64,000 nucleotides of DNA from Pseudomonas sp. ANT_J12 (GTDB lineage Bacteria; Pseudomonadota; Gammaproteobacteria; Pseudomonadales; Pseudomonadaceae). A program made the translations under genes and the position numbers. The stretch lies in assembly GCF_008370045.1 (NCBI RefSeq), contig NZ_VOBN01000015.1, positions 62,001-126,000 on the forward strand, given 5' to 3'. This document shows positions 17,417 to 25,814 of this stretch, one piece after another (positions within the stretch are counted from its first letter, which is position 1; every line of letters starts with the position of its first letter). Below the pieces are notes generated by a model. That model made no database searches. It worked only from the letters and a program-made list of their open reading frames with translations, and had not been told where the DNA came from.

Positions 17417-18312
17417 ACACGCCTTGGGTGCCAGAGGGCTTTGACGATTGGCCGCTGCATTTTCCGGCCACACCATTCGCAAGGCCGACGGCACACCTGG
17501 ATTGGACGGGGCGATTTATCTCGTGCTGGGACAAACCCACACCAGACCTTCCCCAAAGCACTCTGGTGGTGCTGGTGGCCGGGCTGTTTTCCGAGTGGTT
17601 GCCACGGTGTTTTCAGGAGTGCGCACAGGCGCTGAGGCGCGCGGGTTATCAGGTGCTGCGCATGCCTGTACGTTCTTCGCGCGGGGTGATGGCGCAAGGC
17701 ATGCATATCCGCCAAGTGTTGGCCGCCGAACTCAAGCCAGGGCAACGCTTTGTCGTGTTGGCGCACAGCAAGGGCGGGCTCGATGCGCTGGCGGCACTGT
17801 CTCAGGACCGCGCCTTGAACGACGCCTGTGATGGCGTTGCGCTGGTGCAACCGCCGACCGGTCCTTCGACGGTCATGGATGAAGTGCTGGGTTGCGCCAC
17901 CGGGCTATCCGCCCACGGCTACCCCCTCGACCGCGTTCGCCGGGTGCTGGCCAAAACGCCGTGGATGGCCGCGGGCACACGGGATATCAGCAGCCGGCGC
18001 GACCCGCAGATCGCTCAACTGCTCAATCAACTGCCCGCCGACTTGCATGCAGCCCACGTCGTCAGTTGGACCGCCGCCCCCAGCTCACGCTTCGACACCC
18101 ATCATGCGCGCCTCAATGCGCAACGACCGGGCTGTGCCCATGACGGCCAGTTTTACCTCGAGAACCTGTGCATCGAGGGCATGCCGCAGATTTGCCTGCC
18201 GCGACTCGATCACGGCCAGCCTGTGCTGGGCGGTGGTGGTTTCGACGCGACCCGGTTCTGGCTGACGCTGCTGAACGTCTTGCATGAGATCCGGCCCGAT
18301 CAGACCAGATAG
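17413..18312 (+). CDS. Alpha/beta hydrolase (lipase/esterase-like)
   Basis: 299 residues from the ATG overlapping the previous stop; the frame is open much further upstream but the coupled start is preferred. The nucleophile elbow is AHSKGG (S119), preceded by LVVLVAGLFSEWLP as the oxyanion strand; the late HGQPVLGGGGF could give the catalytic histidine. No signal peptide, so cytosolic. It could release or transfer an acyl chain, a thioesterase-like step that the cluster otherwise lacks. Its end overlaps the convergent acyltransferase gene by 13 bases. Confidence 0.78.
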   Translation: MNTPWVPEGFDDWPLHFPATPFARPTAHLDWTGRFISCWDKPTPDLPQSTLVVLVAGLFSEWLPRCFQECAQALRRAGYQVLRMPVRSSRGVMAQGMHIRQVLAAELKPGQRFVVLAHSKGGLDALAALSQDRALNDACDGVALVQPPTGPSTVMDEVLGCATGLSAHGYPLDRVRRVLAKTPWMAAGTRDISSRRDPQIAQLLNQLPADLHAAHVVSWTAAPSSRFDTHHARLNAQRPGCAHDGQFYLENLCIEGMPQICLPRLDHGQPVLGGGGFDATRFWLTLLNVLHEIRPDQTR

Positions 18313-19412
18313 ATCTCAAACCCCGGGATACGCCCGGCATCCAGCGCCAGCGCGGGTGCGCTACTGACGCAAGGCGCCGTGTACAAATCCATGGGCACGG
18401 ACACTGAGCGATAGCGGTTCATCGCCGTCCACAGCGGATCATTGTCATACAGGCACAGTTGCATCAGCGCGTACCAACCGCGAAGACGCGCCCAGGCGAC
18501 ATCCAGCAGGGCGGCAAAAATCTGCGGGTTTCGCTCCCGAACCTGTAGATGAGTCAGGTAAATGTCCTGCAGCGCCTCGCCCGGGGCGGCAATCGCCGGA
18601 CGCCCCAACGCCGGCGCGCAGGCATTGAACGCGAGGCGCAGCGCCTGGTGGGACAGCGGCAGTTTCTCCAGCACCACCCGTTTGATACGCCCGGCATCCC
18701 AAGGGGCGACACAACCGAGCAGATTGTCTTGCGCGTCCACGGCCAGCAGAAAGGACTCGATACCGAAGTCCGGCCAGGTCTCCAGGCGCCGCGAAAACTG
18801 CGCCTCGCTAAAAACGCTGCCAAACGGCTGGCCCGCCGATTCACGGTCGAGAAAGGCCCGCAGCGCATCGGCATGGCGGGGTTGCGCCTGGACAATGCGC
18901 ACGTTCTCCACCGTTCGCGGCGCACTTCCCCAGCCGCGCTGACCATACACGGCGACGTTGCTGTAGCCGCGCCAGTGGGAAAGCATCAGCGGATTGGCAC
19001 GCCGACCACCGAGCAGCGAGTGTGCCGCCAGCCGATTGCTGCGAATGACACAGCAATAGGCGTGCTGCACCCCGGTTTCGTCGGCCAAGGCTGCGAGCCG
19101 AACCTTGACCTCGGCCATCCACGACTTTGACAGGCGCCGGTCTGGCACCAGGCGCAAATCCCCCAGATACGCCACGGGCTGAATGCGTTCCTGCAAATAG
19201 CCCTCACGCACCACCAGGCTGGCGATGCCCTTCAACTCACCGCCCTCGCCTTCGGCCATCCAGGTCCGATGGTCCGCGGCATGGCAATGGTGCAGCGCGA
19301 AATAGTCCGGCCCGCGATCAAAGCGCATCGGCAAGCCACCTTGCATGGCCCGCTGCGCCTGGAAATCCAGCAGTTTCAGGTTGTCGGCGGCGCTGGCCTG
19401 GCGGATCAGCAT
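18300..19412 (-). CDS. GNAT-like acyltransferase, long form
   Basis: 370 residues. The N-terminal half (1-150) reads as a GNAT fold (MLIRQASAADNLKLLDF start, LGDLRLVPDRRLSKSWMAEV as the CoA-site strand and helix), and the C-terminal half looks like a second, more diverged GNAT-like domain. Such double GNAT proteins act as N- or O-acyltransferases with various acyl donors. It overlaps the upstream GNAT-like gene by 7 bases, so the pair is translated together. Substrate unknown; context suggests acylation of the cluster product. Confidence 0.68.
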   Translation of the reverse strand: MLIRQASAADNLKLLDFQAQRAMQGGLPMRFDRGPDYFALHHCHAADHRTWMAEGEGGELKGIASLVVREGYLQERIQPVAYLGDLRLVPDRRLSKSWMAEVKVRLAALADETGVQHAYCCVIRSNRLAAHSLLGGRRANPLMLSHWRGYSNVAVYGQRGWGSAPRTVENVRIVQAQPRHADALRAFLDRESAGQPFGSVFSEAQFSRRLETWPDFGIESFLLAVDAQDNLLGCVAPWDAGRIKRVVLEKLPLSHQALRLAFNACAPALGRPAIAAPGEALQDIYLTHLQVRERNPQIFAALLDVAWARLRGWYALMQLCLYDNDPLWTAMNRYRSVSVPMDLYTAPCVSSAPALALDAGRIPGFEIYLV

Positions 19413-20131
19413 GGCGACGGGCGCGCGTCGGCAAACAGGCGCAACGCCAACGGCCGAAGATTATCGGGGCGCAATTCACACAGGCAGGCCAACTCATCGC
19501 CCGAGGCGTAGCGGGGATTTTTTTCGAGGAAATATAAAACGTTGTTCAGGCGCAAGTGAGGCCCGGGGACCTCGGCCAGTTCCGTGGTCAGGCGACCTTG
19601 GGGCACGTCGAAGGACAGCACGCCGGTGTTCGGATCGTAGGCGTCGCCAAAGCGATCGATCGCCAAGTGATCGAGCAAGGCCTGGGTATCACAATCCGTC
19701 ACCCTGCCCGCGCGCGGGGCATAGTTCAGCGCCATGGCGCCCAGATAGCGATAGGTGCGGTGGCCCTTGCAGATCAGGAACCAGTAGAGCGGAACTTCAG
19801 GCATCGCCTGCCAGATCTCCCCCGCCAGGCGCATCCAGGCGAATGCCAGTTGCTGGCTGCCCCAATGTTCACGGTCAATGATGGTATCGCCCGAAAAAAT
19901 CACTTTAATCGGTTGGCCGGCCCAGGTTTTTTCATACAGTTTGAGGGTGGTAAAACCGACAATAACTTCATCCGCACCACGCAAAACGATGCAGTGGGTT
20001 TTGTCCTTGAGATCCTGATCAAAGCGTAAACGCGAAGTATCGTGGTACGACGCAGAATAAATCTCGAACATCCGATCAATTTCATTTAGGCGCAGCCGGG
20101 AGCATTCAAAGGACGTTGCGCATAAACTCAT
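19406..20131 (-). CDS. GNAT-like acyltransferase, first of pair
   Basis: 241 residues from the ATG at 20131, preceded by AGAAGG; an upstream start at 20155 is possible. Sequence resembles N-acyltransferase proteins of the GNAT superfamily (RLNEIDRMFEIYSASYHDTS, then FSGDTIIDREHWGSQQLAFAW where the CoA-binding loop is expected), with long-chain acyl synthases of this type as distant alternatives. Diverges from the desaturase-fusion gene at 20277 across 145 bases, which probably contain both promoters. Confidence 0.6.
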   Translation of the reverse strand: MSLCATSFECSRLRLNEIDRMFEIYSASYHDTSRLRFDQDLKDKTHCIVLRGADEVIVGFTTLKLYEKTWAGQPIKVIFSGDTIIDREHWGSQQLAFAWMRLAGEIWQAMPEVPLYWFLICKGHRTYRYLGAMALNYAPRAGRVTDCDTQALLDHLAIDRFGDAYDPNTGVLSFDVPQGRLTTELAEVPGPHLRLNNVLYFLEKNPRYASGDELACLCELRPDNLRPLALRLFADARPSPC

Positions 20132-20276
20132 GGAGACCTTCTGCATCAAGAGCAAGATGGCCGGATTCTGGCGGGATCAATCGGTCAATGCAACGTAGAC
20201 TTCCGTGGGTCAAACAGGTCTTCCAATGACAAACTTAATGACTACGTGTCCTGATATATCCAGGTGCCCTTAATTC

Positions 20277-21737
20277 ATGCCCCACAGCGCTACCGGTCTT
20301 GGTTTTAATACGTCCCGCGTGACCCGCCCCTTTAGTTGGCTCGTGGTCTACACCGTGGTGACCGGTCTTTTATATTTTCTGGTCACGCACTTTCCGATGG
20401 GGCCGGTGCGGGTTATTCAGCCGGGCATGATTGACGCGCACATCAAGAAGTTGCCTTTCACGCTGGCGCTGTATTTGAGTTATCTGTTGATCATGCCGAC
20501 CCTGGTGTTGATGGGTCGGCGTTGCGAGTGGCTGCTGCCGGCCTTTTTTGCCGCCGCCCTGGCCTCCGGGACCTGCCTGGTGAGCCACCTGTTCTGGCCC
20601 ACCCTGGTGATGCGCCCGGACACCTCGTCACAGTTGCTTACGTGGTTCTACCAGATCGACTCACCGCTGGCCGCCTCGCCCAGCGGCCATGTCGCGCTGC
20701 CGGTGGCGATCAGCGTGGTCCTGAGTTACCTGCGCGTTCGCCAGGCCTGGCTGTTTGCGCTGTGGAGCCTGGTGCTGGTGATAACCGTGCTGACCACCGG
20801 ACAACATGTCTTTCTCGACGCGGTGTATGGCATCGCCGTTGGCGCCGTCGCAGGCCTGATCACCGTCCTGCTGCTTCGCCTGAAGGTGGATTTGCGCACC
20901 CTGGGCGCGATCCTGCTGGAATGGCTGTGCATCATCGTGACGCTGCGCATCGCGATCTATGTCGCGGACTGGCGCGTGTACGGCCTGGCCTTCGTCATCA
21001 TTGCCGCGCGCCAACATGCGCTGTTCATCCTGTACCACGACGCCACGCACTACCACCTGACGCGCCATCGCCGTCTCAACGACTTTCTGATCAACCTGGC
21101 CATCGGCGTTCCGGGCACGGTGCCCATCGAGTTCTATCGACCGCTGCACCTCGAGCATCATCAGCACACGGGGGCAGCACGGGACCCGGAGCGGCGCTTT
21201 CTTTATCATCGGCAACCCTGGCAGTTCCGGCCCTTGAGCGGGAGGTTGCTGCTCCGGCAATTACTGGGCGATTTGTTGATCATCAATATGCTGCGTAACC
21301 TGCGCGCTTATAAAAACGCCGGCGGCGCGTCACTGAAGATGACCCGGCCAGTTATGGCGGCGGGCATTATCTGGCTGGCGCTGTTGTCAGTGCTGGTCTG
21401 GCAATGTTCTGCACAAACACTGTTGCTGCTGGCCCTGCTATGGTTTGTGCCACTGGCCACGCTGGGCACTTTGTTGCAGAAAATCCGCAGCATTGCCGAA
21501 CACAGCGGTGGACCGGGTGTAACCCCCGGCTGGCCGGAATGGACGTACGCATGGCGCGTAGGCTGTATCGGCCGGTTTTTCATCTGGCCGTATCACATCA
21601 ACCTGCATCTGCATCATCATCGCAACGCCAACCTGCCATGGCATGCCCTGCCGGAACTGGTCAGCGCCGATGATCGCCTCATGGACTCCCGGGCGCTGCT
21701 GGCCCTGCTCTGGTCGGGGTCGAAGCAAAAAGGCTGA
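20277..21737 (+). CDS. PAP2-like / fatty-acid desaturase fusion protein
   Basis: 486-residue polytopic membrane protein with two joined parts. Residues 1-205 form a PAP2-like domain: SPSGH (H138) and TGQHVFLD (H177, D181), the His-His-Asp set of lipid phosphatases and phosphoryl-transferases such as inositol phosphorylceramide synthase; the usual KX6RP motif is absent. Residues 215-486 form a membrane desaturase domain with HDATH (254-258), HLEHH (291-295) and HLHHH (444-448). One protein could thus cleave or transfer a lipid head group and oxidise the chain. First gene of the six-gene rightward operon. Which reactions occur is unknown. Confidence 0.85.
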   Translation: MPHSATGLGFNTSRVTRPFSWLVVYTVVTGLLYFLVTHFPMGPVRVIQPGMIDAHIKKLPFTLALYLSYLLIMPTLVLMGRRCEWLLPAFFAAALASGTCLVSHLFWPTLVMRPDTSSQLLTWFYQIDSPLAASPSGHVALPVAISVVLSYLRVRQAWLFALWSLVLVITVLTTGQHVFLDAVYGIAVGAVAGLITVLLLRLKVDLRTLGAILLEWLCIIVTLRIAIYVADWRVYGLAFVIIAARQHALFILYHDATHYHLTRHRRLNDFLINLAIGVPGTVPIEFYRPLHLEHHQHTGAARDPERRFLYHRQPWQFRPLSGRLLLRQLLGDLLIINMLRNLRAYKNAGGASLKMTRPVMAAGIIWLALLSVLVWQCSAQTLLLLALLWFVPLATLGTLLQKIRSIAEHSGGPGVTPGWPEWTYAWRVGCIGRFFIWPYHINLHLHHHRNANLPWHALPELVSADDRLMDSRALLALLWSGSKQKG

Positions 21738-21796
21738 GTTCATTCGCTTCGGGCGAAAACGCTTGGGCTAACACACTTATTACGAAGCAACTCGGG

Positions 21797-22864
21797 ATGC
21801 CAATGGCGCATGGAAACAAGGAAGTAACGAGCGGACTGGATGTCGTCGCAGCCAACACGGCATTAGTCGTCGAAACCAATAATCTGCGCGGCGGCCATGA
21901 CTCACAGGAAGCGTTGGCGAGCCTGAAACGGCTGATCAGCGCCCTGGGCCAACAAACATTGGCACCGCAGACTTTTGCGCAGTGGGTCATCACCCATGAC
22001 GGTCTGGATGCTCAGGCGTGCAACGAGCTTTCAGAACTGGCCGGGCGGCCGATCGACTTCATCGAAATCGATTCGAGCACCGGCTACTACGATGCGAAAA
22101 ATGTCGGTTTCGACGCGATCGATCAAAGCCGCTGCCAATACGTGGTGTTTGCCGATGCCGATTGCAGTCCCTGCCTCGACTGGCTGGAGCAGTTGCTCTC
22201 GCCCTTCGCCCAGCCCGGGGCGACGGCACCGCTGGCGGTCGCCGGGCGCACCAGTTACGACGCGAGCCCGACGGGCAGTGCCCTGACCGCGATCGACTTC
22301 ATGTATTTCCCCAGCCCGTTGCGCGAAGGCGCCACGCGCAACTTCTACGCGAATAACGTCGCGTTTCGCTGTGACACCTTCGAACAGCATCGCTATGAAC
22401 CGCTCGATGGCGTGTACCGCGCGCATTGCCAGGTCATGGGCCTGCGCCTGCAAGCTGCCGGGGTGGCGGTGCTGTACGCCCCGCGCGCGCACACCGAACA
22501 CAAATTGCCGGACACCCGTGGCGAAGTGGTGAAACTGCGTTGGCTCAGGGGCGGCGACAGCGTCGGCCTCACGCCGTACCTGGTGCGCGCCTATATGCCG
22601 GCCTGGCTGCAATGGCTCGGCCGCAGCGGGCCCGTAGGCCCTTTTTGCGTGATGGCGGGCCGTCTCGGTTACAGCCTGCGCGCCTTGAACCATCAGGATT
22701 TGCCGCCGCTGCACGGTGTGCGACGCCTCGCCGGGATATCGATGGTGATTGGCATGTCGTTGCTCGACACCGCAGGCGCAGTCGTTCGGGGGCTGGGCAT
22801 CTCTGCCGGTCGCGGGAAAGCTCGCCACTCTGAAGCACTGTCCTATCACCGACCTTTGGATTGA
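21797..22864 (+). CDS. Family 2-like glycosyltransferase
   Basis: 355 residues. GT-A fold signatures: ETNNLRGG near the N-terminus, the metal-binding DAD in VFADADCSPC (about residue 117), and the acceptor-side region NFYANNVAFRCDTFE. Two hydrophobic segments near the C-terminus may associate it with the membrane. Nucleotide-sugar donor and acceptor are not predictable. It lies 59 bases after the PAP2-desaturase gene, in the same direction; the ribosome site is weak and ATG 21803 is an alternative start. Confidence 0.82.
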   Translation: MPMAHGNKEVTSGLDVVAANTALVVETNNLRGGHDSQEALASLKRLISALGQQTLAPQTFAQWVITHDGLDAQACNELSELAGRPIDFIEIDSSTGYYDAKNVGFDAIDQSRCQYVVFADADCSPCLDWLEQLLSPFAQPGATAPLAVAGRTSYDASPTGSALTAIDFMYFPSPLREGATRNFYANNVAFRCDTFEQHRYEPLDGVYRAHCQVMGLRLQAAGVAVLYAPRAHTEHKLPDTRGEVVKLRWLRGGDSVGLTPYLVRAYMPAWLQWLGRSGPVGPFCVMAGRLGYSLRALNHQDLPPLHGVRRLAGISMVIGMSLLDTAGAVVRGLGISAGRGKARHSEALSYHRPLD

Positions 22865-22913
22865 TTCCGGGCAACGCCGCAGATTTTTGCACGTAACCCG
22901 ATTACAGGAAGTA

Positions 22914-23951
22914 ATGATGAAAACTGACTCCTTCGTTTCACGCTGTTCCTACCTGACGAGCCTGGTCCTGCTGTCACTGAGCATCCAGGCCAACGCCGCG
23001 CCCGCCGAGTTTACCGGCCGTGGCGTGTTTCACTTCGCCTCCACCGAAGGCTGCCCGCCCGACCTCATGGGCGGTACGACGGGCAATAACGCGCAGTGCA
23101 ACCGCATCGCGCTGGATGTGCCGGATGCCCACGCCAGCCTCGACGCTGACGCTCATACCATCGTGATATCTGCCGATGCCGCCCATGACAGCAAAGCCGT
23201 GATTGGCGACGTGTTGCTGCATGGCAGCGGTATCGCGGCTGACGGTCAGCGTGTGCCGTTGAGCCTGCACGTGCTGCTGCGTCGATCAGGCAAGACCTGG
23301 AAGCCCGACACCTACGTGCACTCGCCGGTGCGCGGCAAATTCGACGACATCGTGATGCCCCCGTACCGGATCAGCGTCCGCGAAGGCAGCACTGAGCGCG
23401 TGCTGTTCACCGCCGAACAGGCGCGCAATCTGCTCGCGCACCCATCACTCGCTGCGCGGGTGGCCAACTACTTTGTCGTCGTGCGCCCAAGCGATGAGAA
23501 GCATCCTTCCGCCAACGACATCACGATTTCCCTCGGCGTCGGCAAGGTCTCGAAGTCGCTGATGCGGGCCGGTTTTACCTCGGAAGAACCGACGACTACC
23601 GACCTGAATCAATTGCTCACCAATGGCAGCTGGAGCCTCAAGTTGCAGGCGTTGAGCAGCCACATTCCGGTGTGGGTGGTGCAGCGCCAGCTGTTTATTT
23701 TCGGTCTCGAAGACAGCCCGCTTCTGAAAGACGTGCGCGAGCGTGGCTTTAATAAACAGGACACGCTGGAATTCGGGGCGCGCAACGGCACCGGTTATCT
23801 GCGTTACAACGACCGTGAAGAAGCCTTCCCCGCTGCCGCCACTTCGGGCTACGCCTTTATGCAGGACAGCTTTATCGGCTTGATCCTGGCCTGGCACCGC
23901 AAGCCGGAAGCGCAAACCACCTCGGCTACCGCACAGCAGTCGGCGCAATGA
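22914..23951 (+). CDS. Exported protein of unknown family
   Basis: 345 residues starting at ATG 22914 (CAGGAA site 5 bases upstream; a second ATG follows at once). A clear signal peptide, hydrophobic LTSLVLLSLSIQ then ANA-AP, sends it to the periplasm or beyond. The mature part has no motif I recognise; a conserved-looking cysteine pair occurs in TEGCPPDLMGG and NNAQCNR. It sits inside the lipid-acting operon and its stop overlaps the next start (ATGA), so it is probably a working part, perhaps a carrier or exporter accessory for the product. That role is speculation. Confidence 0.75.
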   Translation: MMKTDSFVSRCSYLTSLVLLSLSIQANAAPAEFTGRGVFHFASTEGCPPDLMGGTTGNNAQCNRIALDVPDAHASLDADAHTIVISADAAHDSKAVIGDVLLHGSGIAADGQRVPLSLHVLLRRSGKTWKPDTYVHSPVRGKFDDIVMPPYRISVREGSTERVLFTAEQARNLLAHPSLAARVANYFVVVRPSDEKHPSANDITISLGVGKVSKSLMRAGFTSEEPTTTDLNQLLTNGSWSLKLQALSSHIPVWVVQRQLFIFGLEDSPLLKDVRERGFNKQDTLEFGARNGTGYLRYNDREEAFPAAATSGYAFMQDSFIGLILAWHRKPEAQTTSATAQQSAQ

Positions 23952-24682
23952 GGGTGATGGAACAAACCGGCACCGAAGACGGATTTACCTGTTTGGCCAC
24001 ACCCAAGGCACAAGGCCTGGGCGCGGTGCAGGCGCGTTGGGTGGACCGGATCAAGCGTGCCGCACTGGCACGTTTGCACCGCAGCCAACGCGGCGAAAGG
24101 TTGCTGCTGCGCATGTACCTTGCCGGGGAAGACGCAACAGAACGCGCCTTGCTGGAAGAGTTGTTGCCACAGTCGCCCGACTGGCTTGAGCGTCAGGTCG
24201 AGCAACACCTGGCCGATGAGCGCCGGCATGTGACGCTGTTCAGCGAAGCCTTGCGCGCGGTGGGGGATGACGGCGAGACGCGCCTGGCCCCGGACTGGCT
24301 CAGCCGCCGCAAGATCCAGCGCTGGCAGCGCCTGGCGCATCGCTATGCAAAACATTTCGAGCACGGTTTGCTGGTACCCGCTTACGCAACAGGCCTGTGC
24401 GCCGAGCAGATGGCCGAGCGCGTCCTCAGTCGCCACTGCGCTGTGATTGGCCCCGAGCATGGGTTCTACCCGTTGTTGTCCCGGGTGCTGGCCGACGAAA
24501 AAGCCCACGTCCGACTGTGCGAACACACCTTGCGGCGCATCGTCGGCCCCCAGGAAACCGGCCACCTGCGCACGTTGCTGGCCGAGATCCGCACGATCGA
24601 ATCCGGCTTCGGCGTGACCGGCGCACTGGCGATGTACGTGGCCGGCTGGGTCTATGGCGGGACGCGCGGTGGTCACCGATGA
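23948..24682 (+). CDS. Ferritin-like di-iron protein
   Basis: 244 residues, mostly helical. Two ExxH motifs, E91RRH94 (DERRH) and E174KAH177 (DEKAH), with E61/E65 and E143/E147 on the partner helices give the ferritin-like di-iron ligand pattern seen in soluble oxidases, AurF-like oxygenases and tRNA hydroxylase MiaE. Coupled at both ends by ATGA overlaps with the exported-protein gene and the glycosyltransferase gene. It is the second soluble di-iron protein of the cluster. Substrate unknown. Confidence 0.78.
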   Translation: MRVMEQTGTEDGFTCLATPKAQGLGAVQARWVDRIKRAALARLHRSQRGERLLLRMYLAGEDATERALLEELLPQSPDWLERQVEQHLADERRHVTLFSEALRAVGDDGETRLAPDWLSRRKIQRWQRLAHRYAKHFEHGLLVPAYATGLCAEQMAERVLSRHCAVIGPEHGFYPLLSRVLADEKAHVRLCEHTLRRIVGPQETGHLRTLLAEIRTIESGFGVTGALAMYVAGWVYGGTRGGHR

Positions 24683-25773
24683 CTTCGCGCATTCTCTACC
24701 TCGCCACCGCCGATGCACGGGGTCATTTGATGCGCGCCCAACTGCTGGTGCACGCGTTGCACAAGGCGGGCGCGCAGGTCGAAGTACTGACCACTTCGGA
24801 TCAAGGGCAGCGCTTTCTGGAAAGCTTCGGTATCCAGGCCGAGATCCTGTCGCGGCACTACGCGGTGCAGTTCGACAGCGGGCAGAACATGCTGCGCAAG
24901 GCGACCAACAGCAACGTGGCGCACTATGTTTTCCGGCCGGGCCGGATGCTTCGCGACATCCTGCGCTTGCGCCGCAAACTGCGCAGCGCCGACCTGGTGA
25001 TCAATGACTCCTTCCACCCGGCGCTGCTGTTCATGGGCGCGGTGCCCGGGTGGCGGCGCAAGGTCGTGCATGTGTACGGCGCGAGCCTGAAGGTCGCGCT
25101 GATCAACAATTTCGAGGGGATGTGGCCGCGTTTTTTCGGGCGGTTATTCGGCTGGATCGTCGGCCTGCAGATCGACGCGGCGCGCTCGTGTATCGAGCAT
25201 GACTTCGCCTATGAGGTCGACGATACCCAGGCACCGGCAGTGTTTCGATTGCCGACGCCCGTCGCCCTGGCTGACACGCAAACGACGCAAAAAGCGGTGG
25301 GCGCGGCGATTTATCTGAACCCGCATTTCAGCGATATCCTCCTGGCCGAAGCCTTGAGCGCGGGCATCGCCGATGCGGGCCTGAGCGCTCATCAGGTGGG
25401 TGAAGGTTACGCCGGGGTTGGCGGCTGGCTCGGGGTTGACCCGGACTGGGCCAGCCGTGCGGCGCAGGCACAGGTGATCGTGTCGGCACCGGGCATGGCT
25501 GCGCTGTCGATCGCGCGGGTCTATCGGCGGCCGATCATTCTGGTCCTTACCGATCAGCCCGAGCAGGCGACCAATGCCGCCCGCGCGGCACAGCTGCAGT
25601 TGGAGCACCGAGTGGTGACCTGGCGCGGTGACGCCGCTGATTTTCGCCGTCAGGTGGCACAAGCTGCCGCGCAATTGACCGAGGCTCAAGCGCCGGATTC
25701 CGACGGGGCAGCCGGCAACGCGTGCGCCCAGGCGCGGATCGACGCGTGGGTCAGTCGCTTGCTCAGCGTGTGA
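24679..25773 (+). CDS. GT-B glycosyltransferase (MurG/UGT-like)
   Basis: 364 residues from the ATG of an ATGA overlap. The N-terminus ILYLATADARGHLMRAQLL has the GHLxR loop typical of GT-B enzymes of the MurG/UGT group, and the C-terminal half has VIVSAPGMAALSIARVYRRPIILV, the nucleotide-sugar binding region. Acts in the cytosol or at the inner membrane face. With the family 2-like enzyme it gives the cluster two sugar-transfer steps. Confidence 0.8.
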   Translation: MTSRILYLATADARGHLMRAQLLVHALHKAGAQVEVLTTSDQGQRFLESFGIQAEILSRHYAVQFDSGQNMLRKATNSNVAHYVFRPGRMLRDILRLRRKLRSADLVINDSFHPALLFMGAVPGWRRKVVHVYGASLKVALINNFEGMWPRFFGRLFGWIVGLQIDAARSCIEHDFAYEVDDTQAPAVFRLPTPVALADTQTTQKAVGAAIYLNPHFSDILLAEALSAGIADAGLSAHQVGEGYAGVGGWLGVDPDWASRAAQAQVIVSAPGMAALSIARVYRRPIILVLTDQPEQATNAARAAQLQLEHRVVTWRGDAADFRRQVAQAAAQLTEAQAPDSDGAAGNACAQARIDAWVSRLLSV

Positions 25774-25814
25774 ATCCGCTCACTCACGCCGCCACACACA
25801 AGGAGGTGACGCAC

